Source of the DNA: DASZMJ01 sp035551935 | GTDB taxonomy: Bacteria; Planctomycetota; Planctomycetia; Isosphaerales; Isosphaeraceae | Length of the DNA: 16,656 bases | Direction: 5' to 3' | Assembly: GCA_035551935.1 (NCBI GenBank) | Contig: DASZMJ010000193.1 | Location: 1 to 16,656 of the forward strand | In this document: positions 8,424 to 15,147 of the stretch, piece after piece | Layout: each line of letters begins with the position of its first letter | Position numbering within the stretch: position 1 is the first letter of the stretch | Made by a program: the position numbers and the translations under genes | The notes under the pieces: generated by a model | Database searches by the model: none | The model's input: only the letters and a program-made list of their open reading frames with translations | Told to the model about the DNA's origin: nothing

Positions 8424-11400
8424 ATGATCGGCAGCCTCCCCCCCCGCCGACCGTCCCTCGCCCTCGTGTGCCTCGTGACACTCGCCACCGTCCCCGTCGC
8501 ACGAGCGGACGACGCCGACGCGTTCGGGCCGATCGCGGCCGAGTACGGGCGCGAGGTCCGGCCGATCGTCGAGCGGTACTGCCTGAAGTGCCACTCGACC
8601 GACGCGATGGAGGGGGACCTCGACCTCGAGCGGTTCGCCAGGCTGGAGGACGTCCGGCGCGCGCCCAAGGTCTGGGTGAAGGTCGCCGAGATGCTCGACA
8701 ACGGCGAGATGCCCCCGAAGGGGGCGAAGAAGCCGTCGGCCGAGCAGAAGGGGCGACTGCGCGGCTGGGTCGGGCGCTACCTCAAGGCGGAAGCCTTCGC
8801 CAGCGCGGGCGACCCCGGACCCGTGGTGCTCCGCCGGCTCAATAACGCCCAGTACACGTACACCGTCCGCGACCTGACCGGTCTTGAGCAACTCCAGCCC
8901 GCCCGCGAGTTCCCCGCCGACGGCGCCGCCGGGGAGGGGTTCACGAACACGGGCAACGCGCTGGTCATGTCCCCTTCGCTCCTCTCCAAGTACCTCGACG
9001 CCGGCAAGGCCATCGCCGCCCACGCCGTCTTACTACCCGACGGCTTCCGCTTCGCCCCCGGCACGACCCGCCGCGACTGGTCGGACGAGCTCCTCGGCAA
9101 GATCAAAGGGATTTATGCGCGTTACGCCGATGCCGAAGGGCGCTTACCGCTGGAGAAGTACCTCGCCGCCACGATCGACGAGCGCGGGGCGCTTGCCTCG
9201 GGCGCGAAGTCGATCGAGGCCGTCGCCGCCGCGCGCGGCTTGAATGCCCGGTATCTCGCCGCGCTGTGGGGCGTCCTCAACGACAAGACGCCCTCCCTGG
9301 TGCTCGACACGCTGCGCGCGCGCTGGCGCGACGCGAAGCCCGGCGACGCGCCCGCGATCGTCGCCGAGGTGGGACGCTGGCAGCAGGCGCTGGCGACGTT
9401 CCAGAAGGTCGGGCACGTCAAGCCCTGGGTCGTGTCGTTGAACCCGGTCGTCAACGCCCGCGAGCTGCGGTTCAAGCTCCCGGACGCGGCCGCCGGCCCC
9501 GAGGTCACGGTGTACCTCGCGGCCGGCGACGCGGGCGACGACGTGACCGGGGATGACGTCGTCTGGCAGCGGCCCCGGCTGGTGAGCCCCGGCCGGCCCG
9601 ACCTTCCTCTTCGCGCCCTGCGCGCCTTCGCCCGCGACCTGTTCGACCGCCGCGACCGCGCCTTCGCCTCGGCCGCGAAGTGCCTGGCCGCGGCCGTTGA
9701 GGCGCGGGCCGGCGACGAGATCGACCGCGACGAGCTGGCGCGGCGCCACGGGGTCGAGGTCGACGTGCTCTCCGCCTGGCTCGACTGCCTCGGCATCGGC
9801 CCCGGGGCACCGATCCGGCTCGACCTGTTCCGGGAGAAAATCGACAAATCCTCGAATTTCGATTTTGTGAAGGGTTGGGGCTCGCCCGAGACGCCGAACC
9901 TCGTCGCGAACTCGTCCGACCGGCACGTCCGCATCCCGGGCAACATGAAGCCGCACGGGTTGGCGATGCACCCGTCGCCGACATTGTACGTGGCCGTCGG
10001 CTGGCTGAGCCCGGTCGCGGGCAACCTGCGGGTCGTCGGCAAGGTCACGCACGCGCACCCGGAGTGCGGCAACGGGGTGACGTGGTCGCTTGAGGTGCGC
10101 CGGGGGGCGACGCGGCGGCGGCTCGCCTCGGGGACGGCGCAGGGTTCGAACGGCGTGGCGATCGGGCCCGTCGAGTCGCTGGCGGTCCGGCCGGGCGACC
10201 TCGTCTCGGTGCTCATCGGCCCGCGCGACGGGAACCACGCGTGCGACCTCACCGACGTCGAACTTTCGCTCAAGGAGGACGGCGAAAATGGGCATGAGTG
10301 GAACCTCACCCGCGACGTCTCGGGCGACATCCTCGCCGGCAACCCGCACGCGGACCGCTTCGGCCACGATCGCGTCTGGCACTTCTATAAGGAGCCCGTC
10401 CGCGGCAACGACTCGGGGACGGTGATCCCCTCCGGTTCCGTGCTCGCCCGCTGGCTGTCGGCGCCCGATGACGAGTCGCGCCACAAGCTCGCGGCCGAGG
10501 TCCAGGCCCTCCTGACCTCGGGTCCTCCCGCATCGAAGGACGACCCCAACGCGGTGCTCTATCGGCAGCTCTCGTCGATGAACGGACCCTTGCTGGCCCG
10601 TTTCAAGCCGGGCGACCGGGGCCCCGTCGCGAAGCTGGCGACCGTTGAAAAGGCCACGGCCTGGGGCCTCGACCCGGCGCGATTCGGCGTGCATCCCGAC
10701 AACTCGACCGAAGTCGATCCCGAGAGCCTCTGCGATCGGGCGCCGTCGGTCATCGAGATCAAGCTCCCGGCCGACCTCGTCGCGGGGAGCGAGCTGGTGA
10801 CGACGGCCGTCCTGCACGCGAAAACGGGCGGCCACGGGAGCGTCCAGCCGAGGATTCAGGGCGAGCCGCCGGCCGACGTCACCACCCTCCGCGCCGACAC
10901 GCCCATCCTCGTCGGCAACGAGCCGGCCGCGCGGGCGCGGGTCGAGCGGGCATTCGAGGAGTTCCGCCGCGTCTTCCCGCCGGCGCTCTGCTATGCGCGG
11001 ATCGTGCCGGTGGACGAGGTCATCACGCTCACCCTCTTCCACCGCGAGGACGAACCCTTGCGGCGGCTCATGCTCAGCGACGCCGAGGCGGCCGAGCTCG
11101 ACCGGCACTGGGACGAGCTCCACTGGGTTGCAGGCGACGCATTGACGCAGGTCGACGCCTTCGCGCAGCTCATGGAGTACGCGACCCAGGACGCCGACCC
11201 CCGCGTCTTCGAGCCGCTCCGCAAACCGATCCACGACCGTGCCGCCGACTACCGCAAGGCCCTCGTCGCCGCCGAGCCCCGGCAGGTCGACGCCCTGATC
11301 CGCGTCGCCCCGCTCGCCTATCGTCGCCCGTTGACCGAGGCCGAGGCGAACGGGCTCCGCACGCTGTATCAAGACCTGCGCCGCGAGGAGCTCCCGCACG

Positions 11401-12539
11401 ATGAGGCGTTCCGCCTGACCCTGGCCCGCGTGTTCGTCGCGCCGGCGTTCCTTTATCGCATCGAGCAGGCCGGGCCGGGGAAGGACGCGGTGCCCGTCTC
11501 CGACTGGGAGTTGGCGAGCCGGCTCAGCGATTTCCTCTGGTCGTCGTTGCCCGATGAGGAGCTCCGCGAACTCGCCGCCTCGGGCCGCTTGCACAACCCC
11601 GATGTCCTCGCCGCTCAGGCGCGGCGCATGCTCCGCGACCCGAAGGTCCGCCGCCTGGCCACGGAGTTCGCCTGCCAGTGGCTCCACGTCTACGACTTCG
11701 ACTCCCTCGACGAGAAGAGCGAGCGCCACTTCCCCACGTTCGCCGCCCTCCGCGGCGACATGTACGAGGAGACGATCCGCTTCTTCACCGACATCTCCCG
11801 GCGAGACCTGTCCATCCTGACCATCTTCGACGCCGACCACACCTTCCTCAACGAAGCCCTCGCCAAACACTACGGCATCCCCGGCGTGACAGGTCCCGAG
11901 TGGCGTCGCGTCGAGGGCATCCATCGATACGGCCGCGGCGGCATCCTCGGCCTGTCGACGACGCTCGCGAAGCAGTCGGGCGCCTCTCGGACCAGCCCGA
12001 TCCTTCGCGGCAACTGGCTGTCCGAGGCTTTGCTCGGCGAGCGCCTGCCCCGGCCGCCGAAGGACGTGCCCAAGCTGCCCGAGGACGAAGGCGCCGGCGA
12101 CCTGACGGTCCGCCAGCTCGTCGAGAAGCACACGAGCGACCCGCGCTGCGCGACTTGCCACGTCCGGATCGACCCGTTCGGCTACGCCCTCGAGCGCTTC
12201 GACGCCATCGGCCGCCGCCGCGACCGCGACCTCGGCGGCCACCCGATCGACACCCGCACCAAACTCCAGGACGGCATCGAGCTCGACGGCCTCGACGGCC
12301 TCCGCCATTACCTCCTGACCACCCGCCGCGACGCCGTCCTCCGCCAGTTCTGCCGCAAGCTCCTCGGCTACTCCCTCGGCCGCGCCGTCCAGCTCTCCGA
12401 CGAACCCCTGCTCGACGAGCTCAAGACGAAGCTCGAGGCCAACGATTACCGCTTCTCCGTCGCGATCGAGACCATCGTCCTCAGCCGCCAGTTCCGCGAG
12501 ATCCGCGGCAAAGAGTCTGCGGTCGCGGAGGTCCCTTGA
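8424..12539 (+). CDS. DUF1592-family planctomycete cytochrome c protein (DUF1587/1595/1592/1588/1585)
   Basis: This 1371-residue exported protein has a signal peptide ending near VARA-DD (about 28). A PSCyt1-like haem domain follows, with CLKCH at 53-57 and candidate ligand Met96 (EMPPKG). DUF1587 begins at about 135 (LRRLNNAQYTYTVRDLTG). A long middle region has no family I recognise, except a beta-sandwich-like segment at about 505-620. DUF1595 lies at about 955-1020 (APLAYRRPLTEAEA), DUF1592 at 1025-1165, DUF1588 at 1170-1290 with a second haem motif CATCH at 1242-1246, and DUF1585 at 1290-1362 (GYSLGRAVQLSDEPL). ATG 8424 has GGAG eight bases upstream; the in-frame ATG at 8385 has no ribosome site. 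The family is always paired with DUF1552 proteins, as here, and its biochemical role is unknown. Confidence 0.92.
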   Translation: MIGSLPPRRPSLALVCLVTLATVPVARADDADAFGPIAAEYGREVRPIVERYCLKCHSTDAMEGDLDLERFARLEDVRRAPKVWVKVAEMLDNGEMPPKGAKKPSAEQKGRLRGWVGRYLKAEAFASAGDPGPVVLRRLNNAQYTYTVRDLTGLEQLQPAREFPADGAAGEGFTNTGNALVMSPSLLSKYLDAGKAIAAHAVLLPDGFRFAPGTTRRDWSDELLGKIKGIYARYADAEGRLPLEKYLAATIDERGALASGAKSIEAVAAARGLNARYLAALWGVLNDKTPSLVLDTLRARWRDAKPGDAPAIVAEVGRWQQALATFQKVGHVKPWVVSLNPVVNARELRFKLPDAAAGPEVTVYLAAGDAGDDVTGDDVVWQRPRLVSPGRPDLPLRALRAFARDLFDRRDRAFASAAKCLAAAVEARAGDEIDRDELARRHGVEVDVLSAWLDCLGIGPGAPIRLDLFREKIDKSSNFDFVKGWGSPETPNLVANSSDRHVRIPGNMKPHGLAMHPSPTLYVAVGWLSPVAGNLRVVGKVTHAHPECGNGVTWSLEVRRGATRRRLASGTAQGSNGVAIGPVESLAVRPGDLVSVLIGPRDGNHACDLTDVELSLKEDGENGHEWNLTRDVSGDILAGNPHADRFGHDRVWHFYKEPVRGNDSGTVIPSGSVLARWLSAPDDESRHKLAAEVQALLTSGPPASKDDPNAVLYRQLSSMNGPLLARFKPGDRGPVAKLATVEKATAWGLDPARFGVHPDNSTEVDPESLCDRAPSVIEIKLPADLVAGSELVTTAVLHAKTGGHGSVQPRIQGEPPADVTTLRADTPILVGNEPAARARVERAFEEFRRVFPPALCYARIVPVDEVITLTLFHREDEPLRRLMLSDAEAAELDRHWDELHWVAGDALTQVDAFAQLMEYATQDADPRVFEPLRKPIHDRAADYRKALVAAEPRQVDALIRVAPLAYRRPLTEAEANGLRTLYQDLRREELPHDEAFRLTLARVFVAPAFLYRIEQAGPGKDAVPVSDWELASRLSDFLWSSLPDEELRELAASGRLHNPDVLAAQARRMLRDPKVRRLATEFACQWLHVYDFDSLDEKSERHFPTFAALRGDMYEETIRFFTDISRRDLSILTIFDADHTFLNEALAKHYGIPGVTGPEWRRVEGIHRYGRGGILGLSTTLAKQSGASRTSPILRGNWLSEALLGERLPRPPKDVPKLPEDEGAGDLTVRQLVEKHTSDPRCATCHVRIDPFGYALERFDAIGRRRDRDLGGHPIDTRTKLQDGIELDGLDGLRHYLLTTRRDAVLRQFCRKLLGYSLGRAVQLSDEPLLDELKTKLEANDYRFSVAIETIVLSRQFREIRGKESAVAEVP

Positions 12540-12551
12540 TCGAGTCGTAGT

Positions 12552-12609
12552 CGTAGGGGCAGGGCTTGCCCTGCCGATCCAGAGACGGCAGGGCAAGCCC
12601 TGCCCTACG
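12552..12609. repeat. Palindromic hairpin between the DUF1592 and DUF1552 genes
   Basis: Arms 12552-12576 and 12586-12609 are complementary over 24 bases with one extra G in the left arm (GTAGGGG against CCCTAC), around a nine-base loop. The core is GCAGGGCTTGCCCTGCC. It fills most of the gap between two genes usually expressed together. There is no T-tract, so a REP-like repeat that also acts as an RNA processing or stability element is more likely than a terminator. Its ends (GTAGGG/CCCTAC) resemble those of the palindrome at base 1. Confidence 0.65.
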
Positions 12610-12644
12610 AAGCCGGAACTCACCCCGAATCGATGAGGCCGATG

Positions 12645-13949
12645 ATGAGCATGTATGAGCTGTCCCGACGGACGTTCCTCCAAGGCGTCGGCGTCAGCAT
12701 GGCGCTGCCGTGGCTGGAGTCGCGGAACGTGTGGGGGGACGTGGCGGAATCCGCGAAGGCGGCGAGCGAGGCGCCGGTGCGGGTGGCGGCGCTGTTCTCG
12801 GGGAATGGGTTCCACAGCAAGGAGTGGTGGGCGCGGGGCAAGGGCCGGGACATAGAACTCGGCAAGGTGCTCGCGCCGTTGGCGGACTTCCGAGAGAAGC
12901 TCGTGTTCATCCGCGGGCTCTATAACGCGGAGGCGCTGAAGGGGAACATCCACAGCTCGCAGACCGGCAACCTCCTCTCCGGCGCGCCGCTGGCCTCGGG
13001 CGGCGAGATCCGCTCGGGCACGAGTTTCGATCAGCTCCTCGCCCAGAAGAAGGGTCGGTCGACCAAGGTGCCGAGCCTCGTGCTCGGCTGCGAGAAGTCG
13101 AACCCGTCGGTTCATAAGAATTACTCGATGCTCTACAGCTCGCACATCTCGTGGACCTCGCCGACGAGCCCGACGCCGCTGGAGCTGTACCCCGCGCTGG
13201 CGTTCGACCGCCTCTTCAAGGACGAGGTCCGCAAGGGCGACAAGAGCGTCCTCGACGCCGTGCTCGACGACGCCCGCGACTTCCGACGCGTCGTGAGTCA
13301 CTCCGACCAGCAGAAGCTCGACGAGTACCTCGAATCGGTCCGCGAGGTCGAGCAGCGCATCGAGCGCGCCGGCAAGCGCGGCGAGCTCCAGGGCTGGCGG
13401 CCGACGCTCGACAAGCCCGACGTCCCCCGGCCCGCCGACGGCATCCCCCAGGACATCGCCGAGCACATGCGCCTGATGTGCGACATCCTCGTCCTCGGCT
13501 TCCGGACCGACGCCACCCGCGTCTGCACGCTCAAACTGAACAATGATCACAGCTCGCTTCGGTTCCCGAACCTCGGCGTGGACTACATGATCCACCACCT
13601 CCTGTCGCACTCCGACACCGCCGACTGGCTCAAGGTCAACCAGTTCTTTATGGATCAGGTCGCCTACATCGCCCGCAAGCTCGACGGCATCCGGGAAGGC
13701 GAGCGGACCGCGCTCGACAACTCGATGATCCTCTACTGTTCGAGCATGCTCACCGGCAACCACGAGGCGAACCAGTTGCCCGTCCTCGTCCTCGGCGGCG
13801 CCGGCGGCCGGCTCGAGGGGGGCCGCGTGCTCGACTACCTCGGCAAGCCCAACCGCAAGATGTGCAGCCTCTTCCTCTCCCTGCTCGACAAGGCCGGCCT
13901 TCCTCTGGACAGGTTCGGCGACTCCACCGAGCCGCTCGCCGAGGTCTGA
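12645..13949 (+). CDS. DUF1552 family protein, Tat-exported
   Basis: This 434-residue protein has a twin-arginine signal: SRRTFL at residues 7-12 followed by the weakly hydrophobic GVGVSMALPWLES. It belongs to DUF1552 (PF07586). The family blocks are visible: an early GNGFHSKEWW, SSHISWTSPTSPTPLELYPALAFDRLF in the middle, then TRVCTLKLNNDHSSLRFPNLGVDYMIHHLLSHS, and LPVLVLGGAGGRLEGGRVLDY near the end. DUF1552 genes sit next to DUF1592 genes in planctomycetes and relatives, and this one follows at 105 bases. Function is not established; DUF1501/1552 proteins share an alkaline-phosphatase-like fold by annotation. ATG 12645 is preferred because TGAGG ends six bases before it. In-frame ATGs at 12633, 12642 and 12651 are alternatives that keep the Tat motif. 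Confidence 0.9.
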   Translation: MSMYELSRRTFLQGVGVSMALPWLESRNVWGDVAESAKAASEAPVRVAALFSGNGFHSKEWWARGKGRDIELGKVLAPLADFREKLVFIRGLYNAEALKGNIHSSQTGNLLSGAPLASGGEIRSGTSFDQLLAQKKGRSTKVPSLVLGCEKSNPSVHKNYSMLYSSHISWTSPTSPTPLELYPALAFDRLFKDEVRKGDKSVLDAVLDDARDFRRVVSHSDQQKLDEYLESVREVEQRIERAGKRGELQGWRPTLDKPDVPRPADGIPQDIAEHMRLMCDILVLGFRTDATRVCTLKLNNDHSSLRFPNLGVDYMIHHLLSHSDTADWLKVNQFFMDQVAYIARKLDGIREGERTALDNSMILYCSSMLTGNHEANQLPVLVLGGAGGRLEGGRVLDYLGKPNRKMCSLFLSLLDKAGLPLDRFGDSTEPLAEV

Positions 13950-13959
13950 CGCCGTTGCA

Positions 13960-13989
13960 TTGGACCATGGCCCGGGGAGCGATTAGAAT
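13960..13989 (+). promoter_or_regulatory. Putative sigma70 promoter of the tRNA-Leu gene
   Basis: TTGGAC (13960-13965) and TAGAAT (13984-13989) are separated by 18 bases, which places transcription start near 13996, about 48 bases before the tRNA fragment. Good boxes are rare in this GC-rich sequence, and the position fits a tRNA promoter. Because the tRNA is now broken, this promoter would drive RNA into the inserted element. Confidence 0.45.
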
Positions 13990-14043
13990 CACGGTCCACG
14001 CCCCGAACGGCCCCGGGTCGCGGGGTCGACGGTGGACGTTGTC

Positions 14044-14083
14044 GCGAGAGTGGCGGAACTGGCAGACGCGCGGGATTTAGGTT
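14044..14083 (+). pseudogene. Truncated tRNA-Leu(UAG), 5' half
   Basis: GCGAGAG (14044-14050) fits an acceptor 5' strand and is followed by T8 and G9. The D arm GCGGAACTGGCAGACGC is the classical bacterial tRNA-Leu type (14053-14069). The anticodon stem strand CGGGA (14071-14075) and the seven-base loop TTTAGGT (14076-14082) carry anticodon TAG (14078-14080). After the loop the expected TCCCG strand is absent (TTCGG is found). No long variable arm, no T-loop TTCRANY motif and no CTCTCGC acceptor strand follow in the next few hundred bases. The gene is therefore cut right after the anticodon loop, most simply by integration of the element to its right. Confidence 0.75.
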
Positions 14084-14212
14084 TCGGGACGCCGCGCCGT
14101 CCATCGCCGAGCCGATCGGCGCAATCTGCCGGCCGCCAAAGGGTTTGCGACGACGACCGTTTCGGGCTAGATGCCGGCCAGCCCGCCGGAAATGCCCCGT
14201 AATGGCCTGTAT

Positions 14213-14234
14213 TCCGTCACAAATCCGTCGCAAA
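14213..14234 (+). repeat. Tandem 11-base direct repeat
   Basis: TCCGTCACAAA (14213-14223) is followed directly by TCCGTCGCAAA (14224-14234), identical at 10 of 11 positions. Its place between the broken tRNA and the excisionase-like gene would suit arm-type sites for an integrase or its directionality factor; this is inference. Confidence 0.5.
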
Positions 14235-14239
14235 CTGTT

Positions 14240-14261
14240 TGCTGATGTTTTAGCATCAGCA
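14240..14261. repeat. Perfect 8-base inverted repeat
   Basis: TGCTGATG (14240-14247) and CATCAGCA (14254-14261) flank a six-base loop, TTTTAG. It lies five bases after the tandem direct repeat and could be a protein-binding site or a weak hairpin. The following ATAATATAG is AT-rich but has no T-run, so an intrinsic terminator is not supported on the plus strand. Confidence 0.5.
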
Positions 14262-14289
14262 TAATATAGACGCTATCCCGACCCCGCTT

Positions 14290-14322
14290 GCGGGCCGATC
14301 GGCCCGCCCCGGCCGATCGGCC
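14290..14322. repeat. Two GC-rich palindromes sharing the core GGCCGATCGGCC
   Basis: GCGGGCCGATCGGCCCGC (14290-14307) is a perfect 18-base palindrome. GGCCGATCGGCC recurs at 14311-14322, so the two 12-base cores are spaced 18 bases apart start to start. A shorter version, GCCGATCGGC, is at 14111-14120. Paired palindromes upstream of the HTH gene promoter could be operator sites. CGATCG-rich words are common in this genome, so chance is not excluded. Confidence 0.4.
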
Positions 14323-14431
14323 CTGCGCAGCCGGGAGAGGCACGATCTCCGAGGACCACTGGTGCCCGGCGGGCGGTTTCCCTTGAGAATCGCAAAAGTT
14401 CTTATTGTTATTGTTCTTATGATTGCACCTA

Positions 14432-14460
14432 TTGAAGTCGCTCTCATCGCAGTATATTAT
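14432..14460 (+). promoter_or_regulatory. Sigma70-type promoter of the HTH gene
   Basis: TTGAAG (14432-14437) and TATTAT (14455-14460) are spaced by exactly 17 bases within the most AT-rich block of the window. Transcription would start near 14467, giving a leader of about 67 bases before the HTH start codon. It is the best promoter match I can see in the window. Confidence 0.55.
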
Positions 14461-14492
14461 CCGTGTTGGACAGACGTACCCATTCGAGCAAC

Positions 14493-14507
14493 GGAGGCTC
14501 GGGTATG
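14493..14507 (+). promoter_or_regulatory. Strong ribosome site in front of an overlapping short frame
   Basis: GGAGG (14493-14497) lies seven bases before ATG at 14505. That ATG opens a 56-codon frame ending at 14675, out of frame with the HTH gene that starts 29 bases later. Codon use in the short frame is not host-like (ATT, ATA, ATA, TCA, TCA, TGT near the start), so it is more likely a leader peptide, or an accident, than a functional protein gene. Confidence 0.35.
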
Positions 14508-14533
14508 TCGCGCATCATTGAGATAATATCATC

Positions 14534-14821
14534 ATGTCTGAAATCGACCCTGCATCGAGGAGCGTCGCGGCCGCCGATCGCGTGGAACGGGCGGATCCTC
14601 GCGAGCGGCGGTGGTTGTCCGTCGAATTGGCCGCCGCCTACGCGAGCGTATCCGAGCAGACGATCCGGCGGCTGATCGGCGCCGGCAAGCTGACACCGTA
14701 TCGGCCCGTCTCGGGCCGGGTCGTCGTCGACCGACGGCAGCTCGATGCCCTGGTCCTGTCGAGCACCGGCCCGGCCCGTAGCGGCCGGGGTCGTTACCCG
14801 CGCGGACGCGCGGCCAGTTGA
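14534..14821 (+). CDS. Excisionase-like helix-turn-helix DNA-binding protein
   Basis: This small basic protein has 95 residues. Residues about 27-75 form a MerR/excisionase-type winged HTH (HTH_17-like): WLSVELAAAYASVSEQTIRRLI, then GAGKLTPYRPVSGRVVVDRRQLDALV. Proteins of this kind act as recombination directionality factors or repressors in integrated elements. The N-terminal 26 residues look disordered and the C-terminus is Arg/Gly-rich. ATG 14534 is the only usable start: TGA at 14519 closes the frame upstream. The start lacks a clear ribosome site, although a strong one serves an overlapping frame at 14505. A sigma70-type promoter lies about 70 bases upstream. Xis-like or regulatory function is inferred from fold and location. 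Confidence 0.8.
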   Translation: MSEIDPASRSVAAADRVERADPRERRWLSVELAAAYASVSEQTIRRLIGAGKLTPYRPVSGRVVVDRRQLDALVLSSTGPARSGRGRYPRGRAAS

Positions 14822-15147
14822 AGTCGGAATGACGACGGCCCGCGCGGGCTGGAGATCCGCGCGGGCCGCCTGGCTGTCTCTGCGCGCTGCTGTCGCTTCG
14901 GGCCGTTCGCCGCGGCCCGGCCAAGTCACCCCGCCAGGATCGATCCCTCACCCCGCGTAGGACACCCTCGACCGTGCATCATCATACAACACTGTCACGG
15001 CGCCGGCAAGTGCCGAGTGGCCCCGAACCCGATCGGTCAACCCTCGGCGCGCTCATAACTACATGGAACATCCCCGGCACCCGCCATGCCCGCAATGCCC
15101 GGCGATTGCTCCGGCGTAGAGGGTTCATCCTCCCGCGCAACGTGCCT
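14822..15147. other. Gap between HTH gene and small ORF, 326 bases
   Basis: Apart from the GC-rich hairpin at 14837-14867, I see no gene or motif. A plus-strand frame is open from GTG 14974 into the next gene, but its third codon positions are only about two-thirds G/C up to 15147 and about 95 percent afterwards. The first 58 codons are therefore unlikely to be coding. Confidence 0.55.
14837..14867 (+). terminator. GC-rich hairpin after the HTH gene
   Basis: GGCCCGCGCGG (14837-14847) and CCGCGCGGGCC (14857-14867) form an 11-bp perfect stem with a nine-base loop, starting 15 bases after the HTH stop codon. The stability and position suit a terminator, but no T-run follows, so it may be a factor-dependent or RNA-stabilising hairpin. 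Confidence 0.4.

Larger units (their letters stand above)
14084..14533. other. Noncoding attachment/control region of the element
   Basis: This stretch of 450 bases lacks a convincing gene. It holds a GC-rich beginning with a GCCGATCGGC palindrome (14111-14120), a tandem 11-base repeat (14213-14234), an inverted repeat (14240-14261), paired GC palindromes (14290-14322), an AT-rich block (about 14385-14460) and the promoter of the HTH gene. A minus-strand frame at 14256-14447 has no ribosome site or family features and is disregarded. Confidence 0.6.

Noticed and set aside
4530..9023. Very long minus-strand open frame (1497 codons) opposite the fusion gene
   Set aside because: It is antisense to two genes with clear domains. 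The translation is low-complexity (Val, Asp, Arg, Glu, Gly) as expected from the complement of G/C-ending codons, and it has no ribosome site.
9144..13763. Second very long minus-strand open frame (1539 codons)
   Set aside because: It is antisense to the DUF1592 and DUF1552 genes with the same low-complexity composition; an artefact of high third-position G/C.
13994..14037. Hairpin GTCCAC...GTGGAC as terminator of the DUF1552 gene
   Set aside because: The outer stem has only six pairs with an unequal bulge and no T-run, and it would lie in the leader of the tRNA transcript. Too weak to list.
14044..14500. Group I intron interrupting the tRNA-Leu
   Set aside because: Bacterial tRNA introns lie within the anticodon loop, whereas here the loop is complete. 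No 3' half (T-loop motif or CTCTCGC acceptor strand) is found downstream, and the following genes fit an integrated element.
14974..15147. Longer start (GTG 14974) for the small gene before the ATPase
   Set aside because: Third-position G/C is about two-thirds before 15148 and about 95 percent after it, and there is no ribosome site at 14974.
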